A stretch of 12,912 bases of DNA from Antrodiella citrinella. Its lineage: Eukaryota > Basidiomycota > Agaricomycetes > Polyporales > Steccherinaceae. The number at the start of each line of letters is the position of its first letter. Position 1 is the first letter of the stretch. Both the position numbers and the translations under genes were made by a program. Under the pieces are notes generated by a model. It saw only the letters and a list, made by a program, of their open reading frames with translations. It searched no databases and had not been told where the DNA came from. The stretch spans positions 1-12,912 of the forward strand of contig SGPM01000536.1 of NCBI GenBank assembly GCA_004802725.1. Direction: 5' to 3'. Shown here piece after piece: positions 1 through 8,450 of the stretch.

Positions 1-192
1 GATCGAAATGTGGCTCGTTTGGATCCAATGCAATGCGCGTAATCTCACCTCGCGCGCCATTCGCAATATCGAGCTGTGTTTCGATATCAAATGTCACCAT
101 CACCTTCATTCCTACGCACACAAATACTTCATCCGCAAGTTGGGATGTACGGTCCCATCCATATTCTATTCTGCTAATGCTCACACCAATTT
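1..192 (-). pseudogene. Helitron-type PIF1-like DNA helicase, internal fragment
   Basis: Reading the minus strand gives an unbroken 64-codon frame that continues past the window edge. It contains VGMKVMVTFDIET followed by LDIANGARGEI and then ALDPNEP. From knowledge of the family, this is the well-conserved C-terminal part of PIF1-like helicases carried by agaricomycete Helitrons (a superfamily 1 helicase that would unwind DNA during rolling-circle transposition). The Walker A and B motifs should lie upstream, at higher window coordinates, but there the frame meets the foldback element at 193 and no helicase sequence is visible beyond 1195. The C-terminal side is cut by the window edge. I therefore treat it as a truncated remnant. 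A complete gene whose N-terminal half was displaced elsewhere cannot be excluded. The family call is fairly sure; pseudogene status is inference. Confidence 0.8.
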
Positions 193-241
193 TATGCTGT
201 TCAAAATGCACAAAAAATTATTTTCCGCAGCACATGAGAAT

Positions 242-341
242 TCCCGTATCATAGAGAGAAAATAACATACCCCGTGCCAAAATTCAGCCTTGCGTGAAAT
301 CCCGTATGAGAGAGTCCCGCATCACAGAGAACGTCCCGTAC
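242..341 (+). repeat. Four iteron-like TCCCGYAY motifs, left arm
   Basis: Copies lie at 242-249, 300-307, 315-322 and 334-341. Three of them are followed by a similar purine-rich tail (atagaga, gagaga, cacagaga) and the last by cacagga. Such subterminal short repeats are typical of transposase-binding sites in several DNA transposon families. That role here is inference. Confidence 0.55.
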
Positions 342-503
342 CACAGGAATAAGCGCTTGCGCAGCATTGAGGCGAATCTTCGTTTTTGCAACTGCAACTG
401 TTGCAGGGGGCCGGTATGCATAGTTTCTAGGCTGAAAAACACGTCGATTAGAAGCTATTGGAGGTATTTGGGTAGTATTGTGCATGGGGAGATGTCAATT
501 TTC

Positions 504-567
504 GCGGCGCTAAGCGCCGCCGGCAAAGGCCGAAGGCCTTTGCATCGCAATCGCAGCCTCGGAGGCT
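504..567. repeat. Cluster of three triloop hairpins, left arm
   Basis: Three perfect palindromes with three-base loops sit in 64 bp: gcggcgc-taa-gcgccgc (504-520), gcaaaggcc-gaa-ggcctttgc (523-543) and agcct-cgg-aggct (555-567). Stems are 7, 9 and 5 bp. They lie at the inner end of the arm, next to the single-copy centre. Confidence 0.8.
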
Positions 568-579
568 ACACAACATGGT

Positions 580-808
580 TGTTGTCATTGTTAGGGCCCT
601 GAGGGGTCACTAGAATATGAGTGTATGTGTTTTTGCCAAATTTATTCATCAAGAAAGGTCTAGGATTGACAGTTCCTGGGGGCTGCAGACTGCTCTCAAG
701 GCCTTCAATTCAATTCTAGGGAGGCGACAGCTTGAAAACTTAGTTCACAACGTTCCCTCTACTCCTCTAGTACTATCATGATTCTCAAGGGGTAAACGAG
801 CGTTTTTG
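580..808. other. Single-copy centre of the foldback element
   Basis: This 229-bp spacer between the arms has no open frame of note, no internal repeat and no recognisable domain. It contains gggccctgaggggtcac near the left edge and several short T- and A-rich runs. Confidence 0.6.
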
Positions 809-820
809 ACCATGTTGTGC

Positions 821-884
821 AGCCTCCGAGGCTGCGATTGCGATGCAAAGGCCTTCGGCCTTTGCCGGCGGCGCTTAGCGCCGC
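821..884. repeat. Cluster of three triloop hairpins, right arm
   Basis: This is the mirror of the left cluster: 868-884, 845-865 and 821-833. Here the outer hairpin extends to a 7-bp stem (gcagcct-ccg-aggctgc, 819-835). In the left arm a G-to-A difference at 568 breaks that extension, so the right copy may be closer to the ancestral form. Confidence 0.8.
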
Positions 885-1046
885 GAAAATCGACATCTCC
901 CCATGCACAATACTACCCAAATACCTCCAATAGCTTCTAATCGACGTGTTTTTCAACCTAGAAACTATGCATACCAGCCCCATGCAACAGTTGCAGTTGC
1001 AAAAACGAAGATTCGCCTCAATGCTGCGCAAGCGCTTATTCCTGTG

Positions 1047-1146
1047 GTACGGGACGTTCTCTGTGATGCGGGACTCTCTCATACGGGATTTCACGCAAGG
1101 CTGAATTTTGGCACGGGGTATGTTATTTTCTCTCTATGATACGGGA
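1047..1146 (-). repeat. Mirror set of iteron-like motifs, right arm
   Basis: The same four motifs appear inverted at 1139-1146, 1081-1088, 1066-1073 and 1047-1054. All four are intact in both arms. Confidence 0.55.
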
Positions 1147-1195
1147 ATTCTCATGTGCTGCGGAAAATATTTTTTTGTGCATTTTGAACAGCATA

Positions 1196-1630
1196 CTTGN
1201 GCGCCTGCGTCTACCCCGCTTCCAGCCTGATACCGATGATAATATATATGCTCGCTGCGCTCGCAATANATTTAATGGCACTCCTTGATTGTGAACATCG
1301 CGACTTTCAGAGGCATATATATGTATGGCCTCGCTCCATTTCTCCTCGGTTTTTTCCTTTCTTTGTGCAAGCAGGACGCGTTGTGGTTCGGTGCCACTAC
1401 GCCTCGTGTGACGCAGCCCTTTGTAGCACGTCGCTTCCATCGCCAACCCACCTTCCTTTTTACCATGTTCGCCAACTCATCTGCTTTCCCATTTGTTCTT
1501 GTTTCAGCCGATACCCACGCCTCTCACCACTAACGCTAATTCTAACTTGACGACTCGGACGGACTACAACACTATATACCCATACCCCAATTGACTCGGA
1601 TCCGGACGACACACTACACACGTACGCGCC
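1196..1630. other. Spacer and promoter region of the next gene
   Basis: I see no gene here. Two single-base ambiguities (1200, 1269) are present, plus short palindromic gctcgctgcgctcgc near 1250 and two tatatat runs near 1241 and 1315. A TATA-like tatata (1573-1578) lies about 53 bp before the ATG at 1631 and is the best core promoter candidate. Confidence 0.5.
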
Positions 1631-1987
1631 ATGTACGATTCGATATTGTCTTCAGGGCTGCATCTACGGTTTCAGCAAGAGGTGGCGAGAAACCCGCCAG
1701 TGCCGCGTCCACCACGGACACCGCCAGTTGAACCATACGCAACGAACGGAGACTGGAGCGCGATCGAGTCTCCCTCGACACCCGCCTCCTCTCCCTCCTC
1801 CTCCTCCTCCTCCTCCTCTCCATCCACAGCGCTAAATTCACGGCTGGTCCAGACGTCCGAACGACACGAAACTATCGCGAGTCTGACGGTGAAGGTGGAG
1901 GAGGCGAGCACGGTGGTGGTGAACGAACATGACACGGAGACGACGCGCGTGGCAGCATCAAGCCAACTTTCCCATGGTGCGTACTAG
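1631..1987 (+). CDS. Small Ser/Pro-rich protein, unknown function
   Basis: This single open frame of 118 codons has a TATA-like box about 53 bp upstream and cgccATGt as start context. I do not recognise the product. It begins MYDSILSSGLHLRF, then has a Pro/Arg-rich part (about residues 22-35), a low-complexity Ser run from a (TCC)n-type tract (about 53-64), and a Thr/Val/Glu-rich tail. It has no signal peptide or membrane span and is probably largely disordered. A 5' splice consensus (gtgcgt at 1977) lies just before the stop. Splicing from there to an acceptor at 2139 would join it in frame to the next gene, so this could instead be a 5' exon of that gene. I favour two separate genes because the next gene has its own well-placed ATG. 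Confidence 0.5.
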   Translation: MYDSILSSGLHLRFQQEVARNPPVPRPPRTPPVEPYATNGDWSAIESPSTPASSPSSSSSSSSPSTALNSRLVQTSERHETIASLTVKVEEASTVVVNEHDTETTRVAASSQLSHGAY

Positions 1988-2126
1988 TCTTGTCTCAGAG
2001 TCACAAGACCCGCTTCATAATTCAATTGACAAATGACCTGACACGGTTCTCCCCCCCCTCCTTCTCTTTCCTCTCACAAACCCCCTCTACTGTACTACTA
2101 CCATTAACCTCTCGCTGCAACGTACG
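1988..2126 (+). promoter_or_regulatory. C/T-rich leader before the membrane-protein gene
   Basis: The spacer is only 139 bp and includes a C8 run (2051-2058) and a pyrimidine-rich stretch to about 2120, a usual feature of basidiomycete core promoters and leaders. No TATA box is visible. The start context acgATGG has A at -3 and G at +4. Confidence 0.4.
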
Positions 2127-3038
2127 ATGGCCAACGCAGTCAAACCGCATTGGTGGATTTCCCTTTGGTGAGAAGCGGTTGACCCTGCATGGGGTCGAAG
2201 TGGTATGGTCGCTTACCGGAACGAATTGTGCAGGTTCGGAGTGACTATCCCTGTCATATTTTGGGATGTCGGGTACTGTTTCATGCGGTGAGCTGTCGAT
2301 TTTTTGGGTGTTGTTCCTGAGGATGTCGTCGACTGACTACTGACTCCTAGTCCACGATCTATGGCCGGAGGGGACTTGAATTGGATATGGAGTCCGTATA
2401 CTTTGTACCAAACTATTGACTACGTGGGTGTTGAAATGGATTTCGTCGTTGAGGGAGCGGTCATTGACGCATGCTCTGCAGGTCTACGGTCTACCTTCGT
2501 TCGAACGAGGGGATGGGTTCACGAACGCGCAATGTGAGTCTCCTATTCATCCTGCGTGGCATCAACTCGTATTGACTCTATTTCGCAGCATTGCTCAATG
2601 TCATTGAAAACTGCATGAACATTGCCTACTTGTACCTCGCCCACTGGCAGAGCTCCCCTGTCGCTCCTCTACTTGGGTTCGCAAGTGCCGTCATGACCCT
2701 GTCGAAGACGTTCCTCTACTTGGCTCAGGAATACTTTTGTGGAGGTAAGGTTTCCACAAGCGTGGTCAACCGGACATATCAGACAGATGCTGATCCCATC
2801 TCTATAGGATGTGCTGTCGGCCATAACACCTTGAAAGATATGCTCCTCCTTTGGATCTTGCCAAACGGGTAAGGGGATCACCATGTCGCGCTGCATCTTT
2901 CCCTGCTGACACGCCTCGTGCAGACTCTGGGTGGTCGTCCCCTCGTTTGTCGTGTACCAGCTTGCGAAGGACATCTCGGGGTACATCCGCGTAGCTGATA
3001 GCGTCGCGAGCGCCGCGAAGACGGAGAAGGTGGAGTGA
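2127..3038 (+). CDS. Four-span membrane protein, EXPERA-like
   Basis: Seven exons join in frame: 2127-2167, 2234-2287, 2351-2423, 2482-2533, 2589-2744, 2808-2868 and 2924-3038. They give 183 residues. All six introns (55-66 bp) are GT-AG. Hydrophobic spans are about residues 9-31, 75-92, 97-123 and 137-160. Conserved-looking stretches are DVGYCFM (25-31), PRSMAGGDLNWIW, the PYTLYQTIDYVYG block (47-59), FTNAQ, KTFLYLAQEYF and AVGHN (128-132). I recognise this as a small membrane protein widespread in filamentous fungi, whose layout resembles EXPERA proteins (EBP sterol isomerase, sigma-2 receptor/TMEM97, TM6SF). That link is from memory and weak, and no catalytic set can be confirmed. Some databases give such proteins an unsuitable transcription-factor name; no DNA-binding motif is present. 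It probably resides in the ER membrane (inference). The splicing is sure, the function is not. Confidence 0.85.
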
Positions 3039-3314
3039 TCTATGTGACGAATATACTGCTATGTATCGCTGTGAATATTTGATGTCTTGATTTTGGATGG
3101 AATGGATACTATGTATGCACTGGGCACAGACATGAGTTTGCACGTTTGAACAGTGCTGTGTAGTACACCGCTCGAGACGCGATCTATAGTTGGTCCGCTT
3201 ATCTGTGAGATCGATCATGCGATGCGATGTAAGAGAGCGTCGACTCGGCTCTCTCCGCTGAGCAGCAGAGACATTTTCGGACGGAGGAGTCAGAGTTTGT
3301 GCAACTGATTTCGG
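3039..3314 (+). promoter_or_regulatory. Spacer: 3' end of membrane-protein gene and GlyRS promoter
   Basis: These 276 bp separate two tandem genes. The first part (to about 3130) is A/T-richer with several tatgta/tttga tracts, as in a 3' UTR. The rest should hold the glycyl-tRNA synthetase promoter. I see no clear TATA box or known binding site. Confidence 0.35.
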
Positions 3315-3410
3315 ATGAGATTTCTTACCACTCGACTCCTACCACCTCCCAGTCGACGCATCCCTCCTCTTCACAGACGTTGGAAACACAAACACTTGAA
3401 CGCTGTCGAC
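3315..3410 (+). CDS. In-frame N-terminal extension of GlyRS, mitochondrial-type leader
   Basis: An ATG at 3315 is in frame with the GlyRS ATG at 3411, with no stop between, and adds 32 residues. The extension has six Arg and two Lys, several Leu/Phe, and no acidic residue until position 32, which fits a mitochondrial targeting peptide. The context at 3315 is weak (C at -3, A at +4) and at 3411 is strong (G at -3, G at +4), as expected for leaky scanning. In yeast, one GRS1 gene makes cytosolic and mitochondrial enzyme from alternative starts (established). That this gene does the same is inference. Confidence 0.65.
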
Positions 3411-6037
3411 ATGGCCAACATCGCGGTCAACAAGACCGCACACGCCTTCGACAAGTCACGCTTGGAGGCTCTCCTGAATCGACGCTTCTTCTACGCTCCC
3501 GCGTTTGAAATCTACGGCGGTACGTTCTCTGGATCTGAATCTACGCAGACGCACCTGATAGTCCGTCGTCTCGGACAGGTGTTGCTGGTCTCTACGACTA
3601 CGGCCCCCCTGGCTCGTCTCTGCAAGCCAACATCATCTCGGAATGGCGGAAACACTTCATCATCGAGGATTCGATGCTCGAGCTCGATACCACCATCATG
3701 ACCCCTGCCTCCGTCTTCGAGACGTCCGGCCACGTGGCTCGGTTCGCGGATTGGATGGTCAAGGACAGCAAGACCGGCGACGTCCTGCGTGCGGACCATC
3801 TCGTCAAGAATGTCATCGAGGCTCGTCTGGCAGGCGATCAGGAGGCGAGAGGGTTGGCAGCGGAGCCCCCGGCAGCGGACGAGGCGGACAAGAAGAAAAA
3901 GAAGAAAGTGGACAAGACGAAGAAAGCTCCAGTCCGTCTGTCGGACGAGGACGTGGGTGCGTACGAGCGCATCCTTGCTACGGTGAGCCCTCTTCGTCAG
4001 AGGCCATGTCATGCGTGCGTCTGAACGAGGCGAATCAGCTGGACAATTTTTCCGGTCCAGAACTCGGTGAACTGTGTCGCCAACACAAGATCACGAATCC
4101 AGACACCGACAACGAGGTCACTGAGCCGCAAGAGTTCAACCTCATGTTCGCCAGCAGCATTGGCCCCACAGGGCAGCACCCAGGGTTTGGCGCCATTTTG
4201 TATGTCTTAGCATGTCACACGACTGACTCGCGTTCTCCAGTTTCCTGCGCCCTGAAACGGCGCAAAGCCACTTCCTGAACTTTTCCCGCCTTCTGGAATT
4301 CAACAATGGACGCATCCCGTTCGCGTCTGCGCAGATTGGCCGGTCGTTCCGCAACGAGATCTCGCCGCGCGCGGGGCTCCTGCGGGTACGCGAGTTCACG
4401 ATGGCCGAGATCGAGCATTTCGTGGACCCCGAAGACAAGCGACACGAGAAGTTTCACGAGGTCCGAGACGTTGTGCTGCGCCTGCTCAACCGGGACGTGC
4501 AGTCGTCTGGTCGCACGGAGGTCACGAGCATGAGCATTGGGGAGGCGGTGGACAAGGGCGTTGTGGCGAACGAAACGCTGGGGTACTTTCTCGCACGCAT
4601 CTACCTGTTCCTGACGAAAGTGGGTATCAATTCGGAGCGGCTGCGGTTCCGGCAGCATATGTCGAACGAGATGGCACACTATGCGACGGACTGCTGGGAC
4701 GCGGAGATTCACAACTCGTACGGATGGACAGAATGCGTGGGGTGCGCCGACCGTGCGGCGTACGACTTGACGGTGCACAGCAAGAAGACGGGGCACGCGC
4801 TCGTTGTGCGGCAGGCGCTGAGAGAGGCCGTGGTGACGGAGAAGGAGGTGGCCGAGTTCAACAAGAAGACGTTCGGGAAGACGTTCGGGAAGGACGGGGC
4901 AGCGATCCAGAGGGCGGTGAACGGGCTGGACGATGCGGCGCTGCTGAAGGCGAAGGGGGAGCTCGCGCAGGGGTGCGTATGTTTTGGGCGTATGTTTCGG
5001 GCAACATGTGATGCGAATGGCACAGGAGCACCACGGTGGCGACGGCAGAAGGCACGGAGTTCACGCTGACCGCTGATCTCGTGACCATTGAGCGGAAGAC
5101 GTTGAAGCAATCCGGTGAGTGATCGATGACCGCATCATGCATCATCTGACTCGCCCCATTCAGTCCGTGAATTTACACCCAACGTCATCGAGCCCTCCTT
5201 CGGTCTGGGCCGTATCCTGTACGCCCTCCTTGAACACTCTTTCTGGTCTCGTGAACAGGACGTCGAACGCGGCGTACGTCGTCCCTCCCCGCTCCCCGCC
5301 CTCTTTTCATCTCCTTCTAGGTTCTCTCACTCCCGCCCCTAGTCGCACCGACCAAAGTCCTCATCGTGCCCTTGAGTGCCAAGCACGAGTTCGGCCCCCT
5401 CGTCCGCGAAGTCTGTGAGTACCAACACTTGCTCGTCGAATCGCTCATTCACTCCTCGTCCCCAGCATCGAAGCTGCGCAAGGCTGGTGTCTTCTCCAGG
5501 GTAGACGACTCGAATACTTCCATTGGGAAACGCTACGCCCGCAACGATGAACTGGGCACTCCGTTCGGTGTTACCCTCGATTTCGCATGTGAGCCCCTGC
5601 CTCACCACTCTTGTCTAGGCCTCTGAGGCATAGGCATCGTGCCCCTCGTTGTCTCATCATCTCTTCACAGCCGTGCAAAATAGAACCATGACTCTACGGT
5701 AAGTCTAGCCCTTCCTGCCATGCTACGCCCTTCCCCACCAGGGTCGGTACAGCAAGCGATACCGCCGGCAACCCGTCGCTGTCCCTTCCTGTCCAGCCCC
5801 TTCATTCTTCTTCCACACGCTGCATGGTTTTAATCTCTTCGCCGCGGAGAACACCCCGATCTGATTGTGTTTTTTTTTTTTTTGCCTCGCTATAGGGAGC
5901 GCGACACGACAGGGCAACTGATCGGGCCTATCGACGAGGTGCTTGCGGTTGTCACGGATCTGGTGCAAGGGAGCATCGATTGGGCGGAAGCGTGCAAGAA
6001 GTTGCCGGCGTATGATGGCGTGCAGGCTGTCGAGTAA
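3411..6037 (+). CDS. GRS1: Glycine--tRNA ligase (glycyl-tRNA synthetase)
   Basis: Charges tRNA-Gly with glycine using ATP; class II, dimeric, alpha2 type. Ten exons: 3411-3519, 3579-3982, 4039-4184, 4241-4972, 5026-5114, 5164-5273, 5321-5414, 5466-5588, 5671-5698 and 5896-6037. They give 658 residues (690 from the upstream ATG), close to the yeast enzyme. Landmarks: [15 protein letters not shown] near 31-46; GFLRPETAQ (220-228); class II motif 2, [10 protein letters not shown] (256-265), with REF at 270-272; motif 3, [10 protein letters not shown] (502-511); anticodon-binding domain from about 540 ([10 protein letters not shown]), ending [16 protein letters not shown] and a C-terminal helix. 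There is no N-terminal WHEP domain. A Lys-rich linker (K141-146) sits in the insertion after motif 1. Introns are 47-82 bp except the last (5699-5895, 197 bp), which has T14 before its acceptor; exon 9 is only 28 bp. Identification is certain; exon ends rest on frame and consensus. Confidence 0.96.
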
Positions 6038-6895
6038 GCAAGCGTGTATGCGCTTCCGCTGGGGGTTAAACATCCGCAAGAAAGAGAATTTTGAAGAAGA
6101 CAGACGATAGAAGAAGACCAAAACATGGGAACGGCTCGGTGGAGGAGGCTGTTTTGCTTCGTGGTGCAGTGCAAAATCTTTTCCGGTTCGAGCTCGAGCT
6201 GCTAGACAAGACACCCTTTCCAATGCAAGAACCTATTTCGAACGTTATCGTTGTATGCGCGGGTGTCTCGGAATCGGTACGCGTGTGGGTTCCCGGACTG
6301 AATGCGACCTCTCACGTCGGACGAGTGTGAAGCCTTGCCACCGTCGGGCTTCAAAATCAATGGCGCTGCACAGTAAGCTCGAGCTGTCAAACAAACAGGC
6401 GTTGCAGGTGCAAGCCGATCCATGCCCTTGTCATCCAGTGATGTTGCGTCGACGGCGCCGACGACCACGTCAGCCAGCCAGCCAGCCGCCTTGTCCCCAG
6501 TTGTGGGCCTGTGGGATGGTGATATGACGCGGAGAGACGGACACCTTCGGGTGCACCCGAACCCGCTCAAGACGAATATTCAACAAGTTGGCTGAAATGG
6601 GCCCGCGTGACTGGGGCGTTCCGAGAGCAAAGGACTTTGCGATGCTGTCATTTAGCGTTTCTGGACTCGCCCTGCCCTGTTCGTAGGCTGATTTGATTTA
6701 CATGTCAACGTCGGCCGTGTAGATGCTAGTGGTAACGTGTGGTCGCATGACGGCGAAAACAACGTCAACTTGAACGGCCACGGGGGAAATTGGATAATAC
6801 GCCATTCGCTGTTCGCTGTTCGACAGCTGGTTGGTAATAGTATAACAGTAAAAGCGACGCGCGTGCATGCTCTGTGCGGATGTGCAGCTGGCTAC

Positions 6896-6902
6896 TATAA
6901 AA
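6896..6902 (+). promoter_or_regulatory. Orphan TATAAAA box
   Basis: gctacTATAAAAgttac is a perfect TATA box, yet the next 200 bp on the plus strand hold no good ATG frame. It could drive a non-coding transcript or be chance. Confidence 0.2.
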
Positions 6903-7003
6903 GTTACACTATGTGAGAGGGGTGACCTGGTAAGGTCGGGGGAGATACCCCAAAACTCAACCGTGGACATCTGCGCAGACAGTGACAGATACCGGGCTAC
7001 ACA

Positions 7004-7031
7004 CCCATAGCCCATAGTTCATAGTTCATAC
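7004..7031 (+). repeat. Four tandem 7-bp units, YYCATAS
   Basis: CCCATAG, CCCATAG, TTCATAG and TTCATAC follow each other directly. This is a short imperfect tandem array with no evident function. Confidence 0.7.
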
Positions 7032-8335
7032 GACTGTCAACACTTCAGATCTCAGAGTTGAGTTGAGGCGGGTCAGCAGACCGTGCGGCGTGCGAGAATT
7101 GCGAAACGGTAAGGACGGGCCCGGGTCGGGGCGTAGTATGGCCAGGCCAAAGAAAAAGCCAACAGTGCACTGGGTGTGGTTAGACAAAGTCGGCGTTCGC
7201 AGAGATTCGTTTGGGAGATGTCAGAACGCGATCCCAGCCTACTTGATGTAGATTTTCCGCGGGGAAACTGGGATGTGGGTGTGTGGGTGTGTGCCGAATT
7301 GATATGACAGGATGATGAGGCAACAGGGGATCAGTTGGGTATCGTGGAAAGCGTGGCCGGTCTAATGATCCAGAGAAAGAGATTCCTGATAGTCAGTAGT
7401 ATGACGGGCGCTTGGGAAGGGAATCGGAGGGAATTGAGAGGACGAGGAGGACGAGTTGTGCACGGCTTCTCGTTGGGATCATCCGGCAACTTCGCCATCA
7501 CGTATAGATACCGTCCACAGGTGACCCCCTTCCCTGAAATCTAGGCATTGCAAGAGATAGCGCTCCTGCTGTCAGTCTTGGATTCATATGGCGACTGCTG
7601 CTGCTGAAAACACATGGCGATAGAACAAGCACAAAACCTGCGCCAGGATAAAGTCAACGGTATGTTTCCGAAACATGTCTTGGGGGATTTGGGCCGGTGC
7701 TCACCCGCGCGGTTCTCAGGACTGTGAGTGTGTTTATGCGTGTGCAGGGCTCGAGCAGGAGGCGAGAGTGCAGCGTCGGAGCGCCGTGGTGTCTCCTGAT
7801 ACCAAAGCCATTGTATTGCAGAACAACAGGAGACCGAAAGTCTCGACGCTGCGGTTTGTTCAGCAGAAGCTGGCGTGCGTCCGAAACGAGTAAGGTCCCA
7901 ACCCAACAGGAGCCTGTATTGTCGGAAGGGGCGTGCAGGCAATGACGTTCGGTGATAGTAGAGGTCAGGTGGGGGGCAGCTCAGTTGCCCGTTCTCGCAG
8001 GAGGGACCTATGGTTGCATCATCCCATTGAGTTGCCACCAGTTGCCAGCTGGTGGAAGAATGCTGGGGTGGTTGTCCCCGAGTTGTCCCCTCGTTCGAAG
8101 CGGGGCGTCTAAGAAAGGTCTCGATTCTGGACTGGACAATTGGGCTGCGATAGAGGTGGTGATGGCGGTGTGCATCTTTGCCTCGGATATCATGATAGGT
8201 CGTCGGACCTGTCTCAGGCGAGTCTCACGGACGGCGAGGGTATCTTGACTCTTGAGATAGCCTGTGCCGCGGGCGAGCAAACTCGTTCTGTATGCTCGCG
8301 CAGTTGCTACGGGCTAATGGATATCTGGATATACG

Positions 8336-8352
8336 ACGCGTGATGGACGCGT
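8336..8352 (+). promoter_or_regulatory. Paired ACGCGT sites (MCB-type, MBF/Swi6-Mbp1)
   Basis: ACGCGT occurs at 8336-8341 and 8347-8352, within a direct repeat gacgcgtg-atg-gacgcgtg. The spacing is 11 bp, one helical turn. They lie about 100 bp before the TATA box and 193 bp before the ATG of the Ser-rich gene. ACGCGT is the established binding site of the fungal G1/S factor MBF. Its use here is inference. Confidence 0.4.
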
Positions 8353-8450
8353 GTGTTCCTTCGCGAGCTGAGATCTGAGATCCCTCTATATTACTCTGTC
8401 GACTTCGTAAACTCCTTGAATCCCGAATCAACGCTCTGGGCCCTCCCAAC

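Larger units (their letters stand above)
193..579 (+). repeat. Left inverted arm of the foldback element
   Basis: The arm runs from tatgctgttc at its outer end to acaacatggt at its inner end. A 78-codon ATG frame lies on the minus strand (249-485), and its near-copy lies on the plus strand in the right arm. Among the three arm differences that fall in this frame, two change the residue and one is silent, so there is no sign of protein-level constraint. I do not call it a gene. Confidence 0.88.
193..1195. mobile_element. Foldback / long-TIR element, 1003 bp, unknown family
   Basis: Two inverted arms (193-579 and 809-1195), each exactly 387 bp, flank a 229-bp single-copy centre. I aligned the arms base by base and found six substitutions (left positions 218, 406, 412, 432, 497 and 568) and no indel, about 98.4% identity. 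Bases 192/1196 and 580/808 do not pair, so the ends are sharp. There is no transposase frame inside, so if mobile it is non-autonomous. I see no target-site duplication: left flank ccaattt, right flank cttgn. It abuts a Helitron helicase fragment on the left. Alternatives are an inverted duplication of one transposon end, or a MITE-like element of unknown superfamily. Confidence 0.8.
809..1195 (-). repeat. Right inverted arm of the foldback element
   Basis: This is the reverse complement of 193-579 with six substitutions, four of them transitions. The mirrored positions of every pair sum to 1388. An ambiguous base (n) lies five bases outside the arm at 1200 and another at 1269, so sequence quality just to the right is imperfect. 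Confidence 0.88.
6038..8335. other. About 2.3 kb with no supported gene
   Basis: The first 100-200 bp should be the GlyRS 3' UTR. Beyond it, frames up to 165 codons exist on both strands (for example minus 7541-8038 and minus 6202-6570), but none has a recognisable domain, a run of plausible splice sites, or a steady codon pattern. Visible items are cagccagccagcc (about 6473), a TATAAAA at 6896, a 7-bp tandem repeat at 7004-7031, and a gtgggtgtgtgggtgtgtg tract (about 7275). A long non-coding transcript or decayed insertion cannot be excluded. Confidence 0.45.

Noticed and set aside
249..485. 78-codon frame repeated in both arms (also plus 903-1139)
   Set aside because: Two of three arm differences within it change the residue, and there is no known domain. 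It is explained by the arms being copies of each other.
193..1195. Inverted repeat as an assembly artefact
   Set aside because: Six scattered substitutions between the arms and a unique centre argue against a copied read. Not fully excluded, because ambiguous bases lie at 1200 and 1269.
186..1202. Target-site duplication around the foldback element
   Set aside because: The left flank ccaattt and right flank cttgn do not match in either orientation.
3512..4012. 166-codon minus-strand frame
   Set aside because: It lies antisense to GlyRS exon 2 and is a shadow of its codon bias; the plus-strand reading matches a known enzyme.
4215..4796. 193-codon minus-strand frame
   Set aside because: It is antisense to the long GlyRS exon 4 and has no domain of its own.
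7541..8038. 165-codon minus-strand frame
   Set aside because: There is no recognisable domain, the composition is uneven, and there is no promoter or splice context. Kept only as part of the stretch without a gene.
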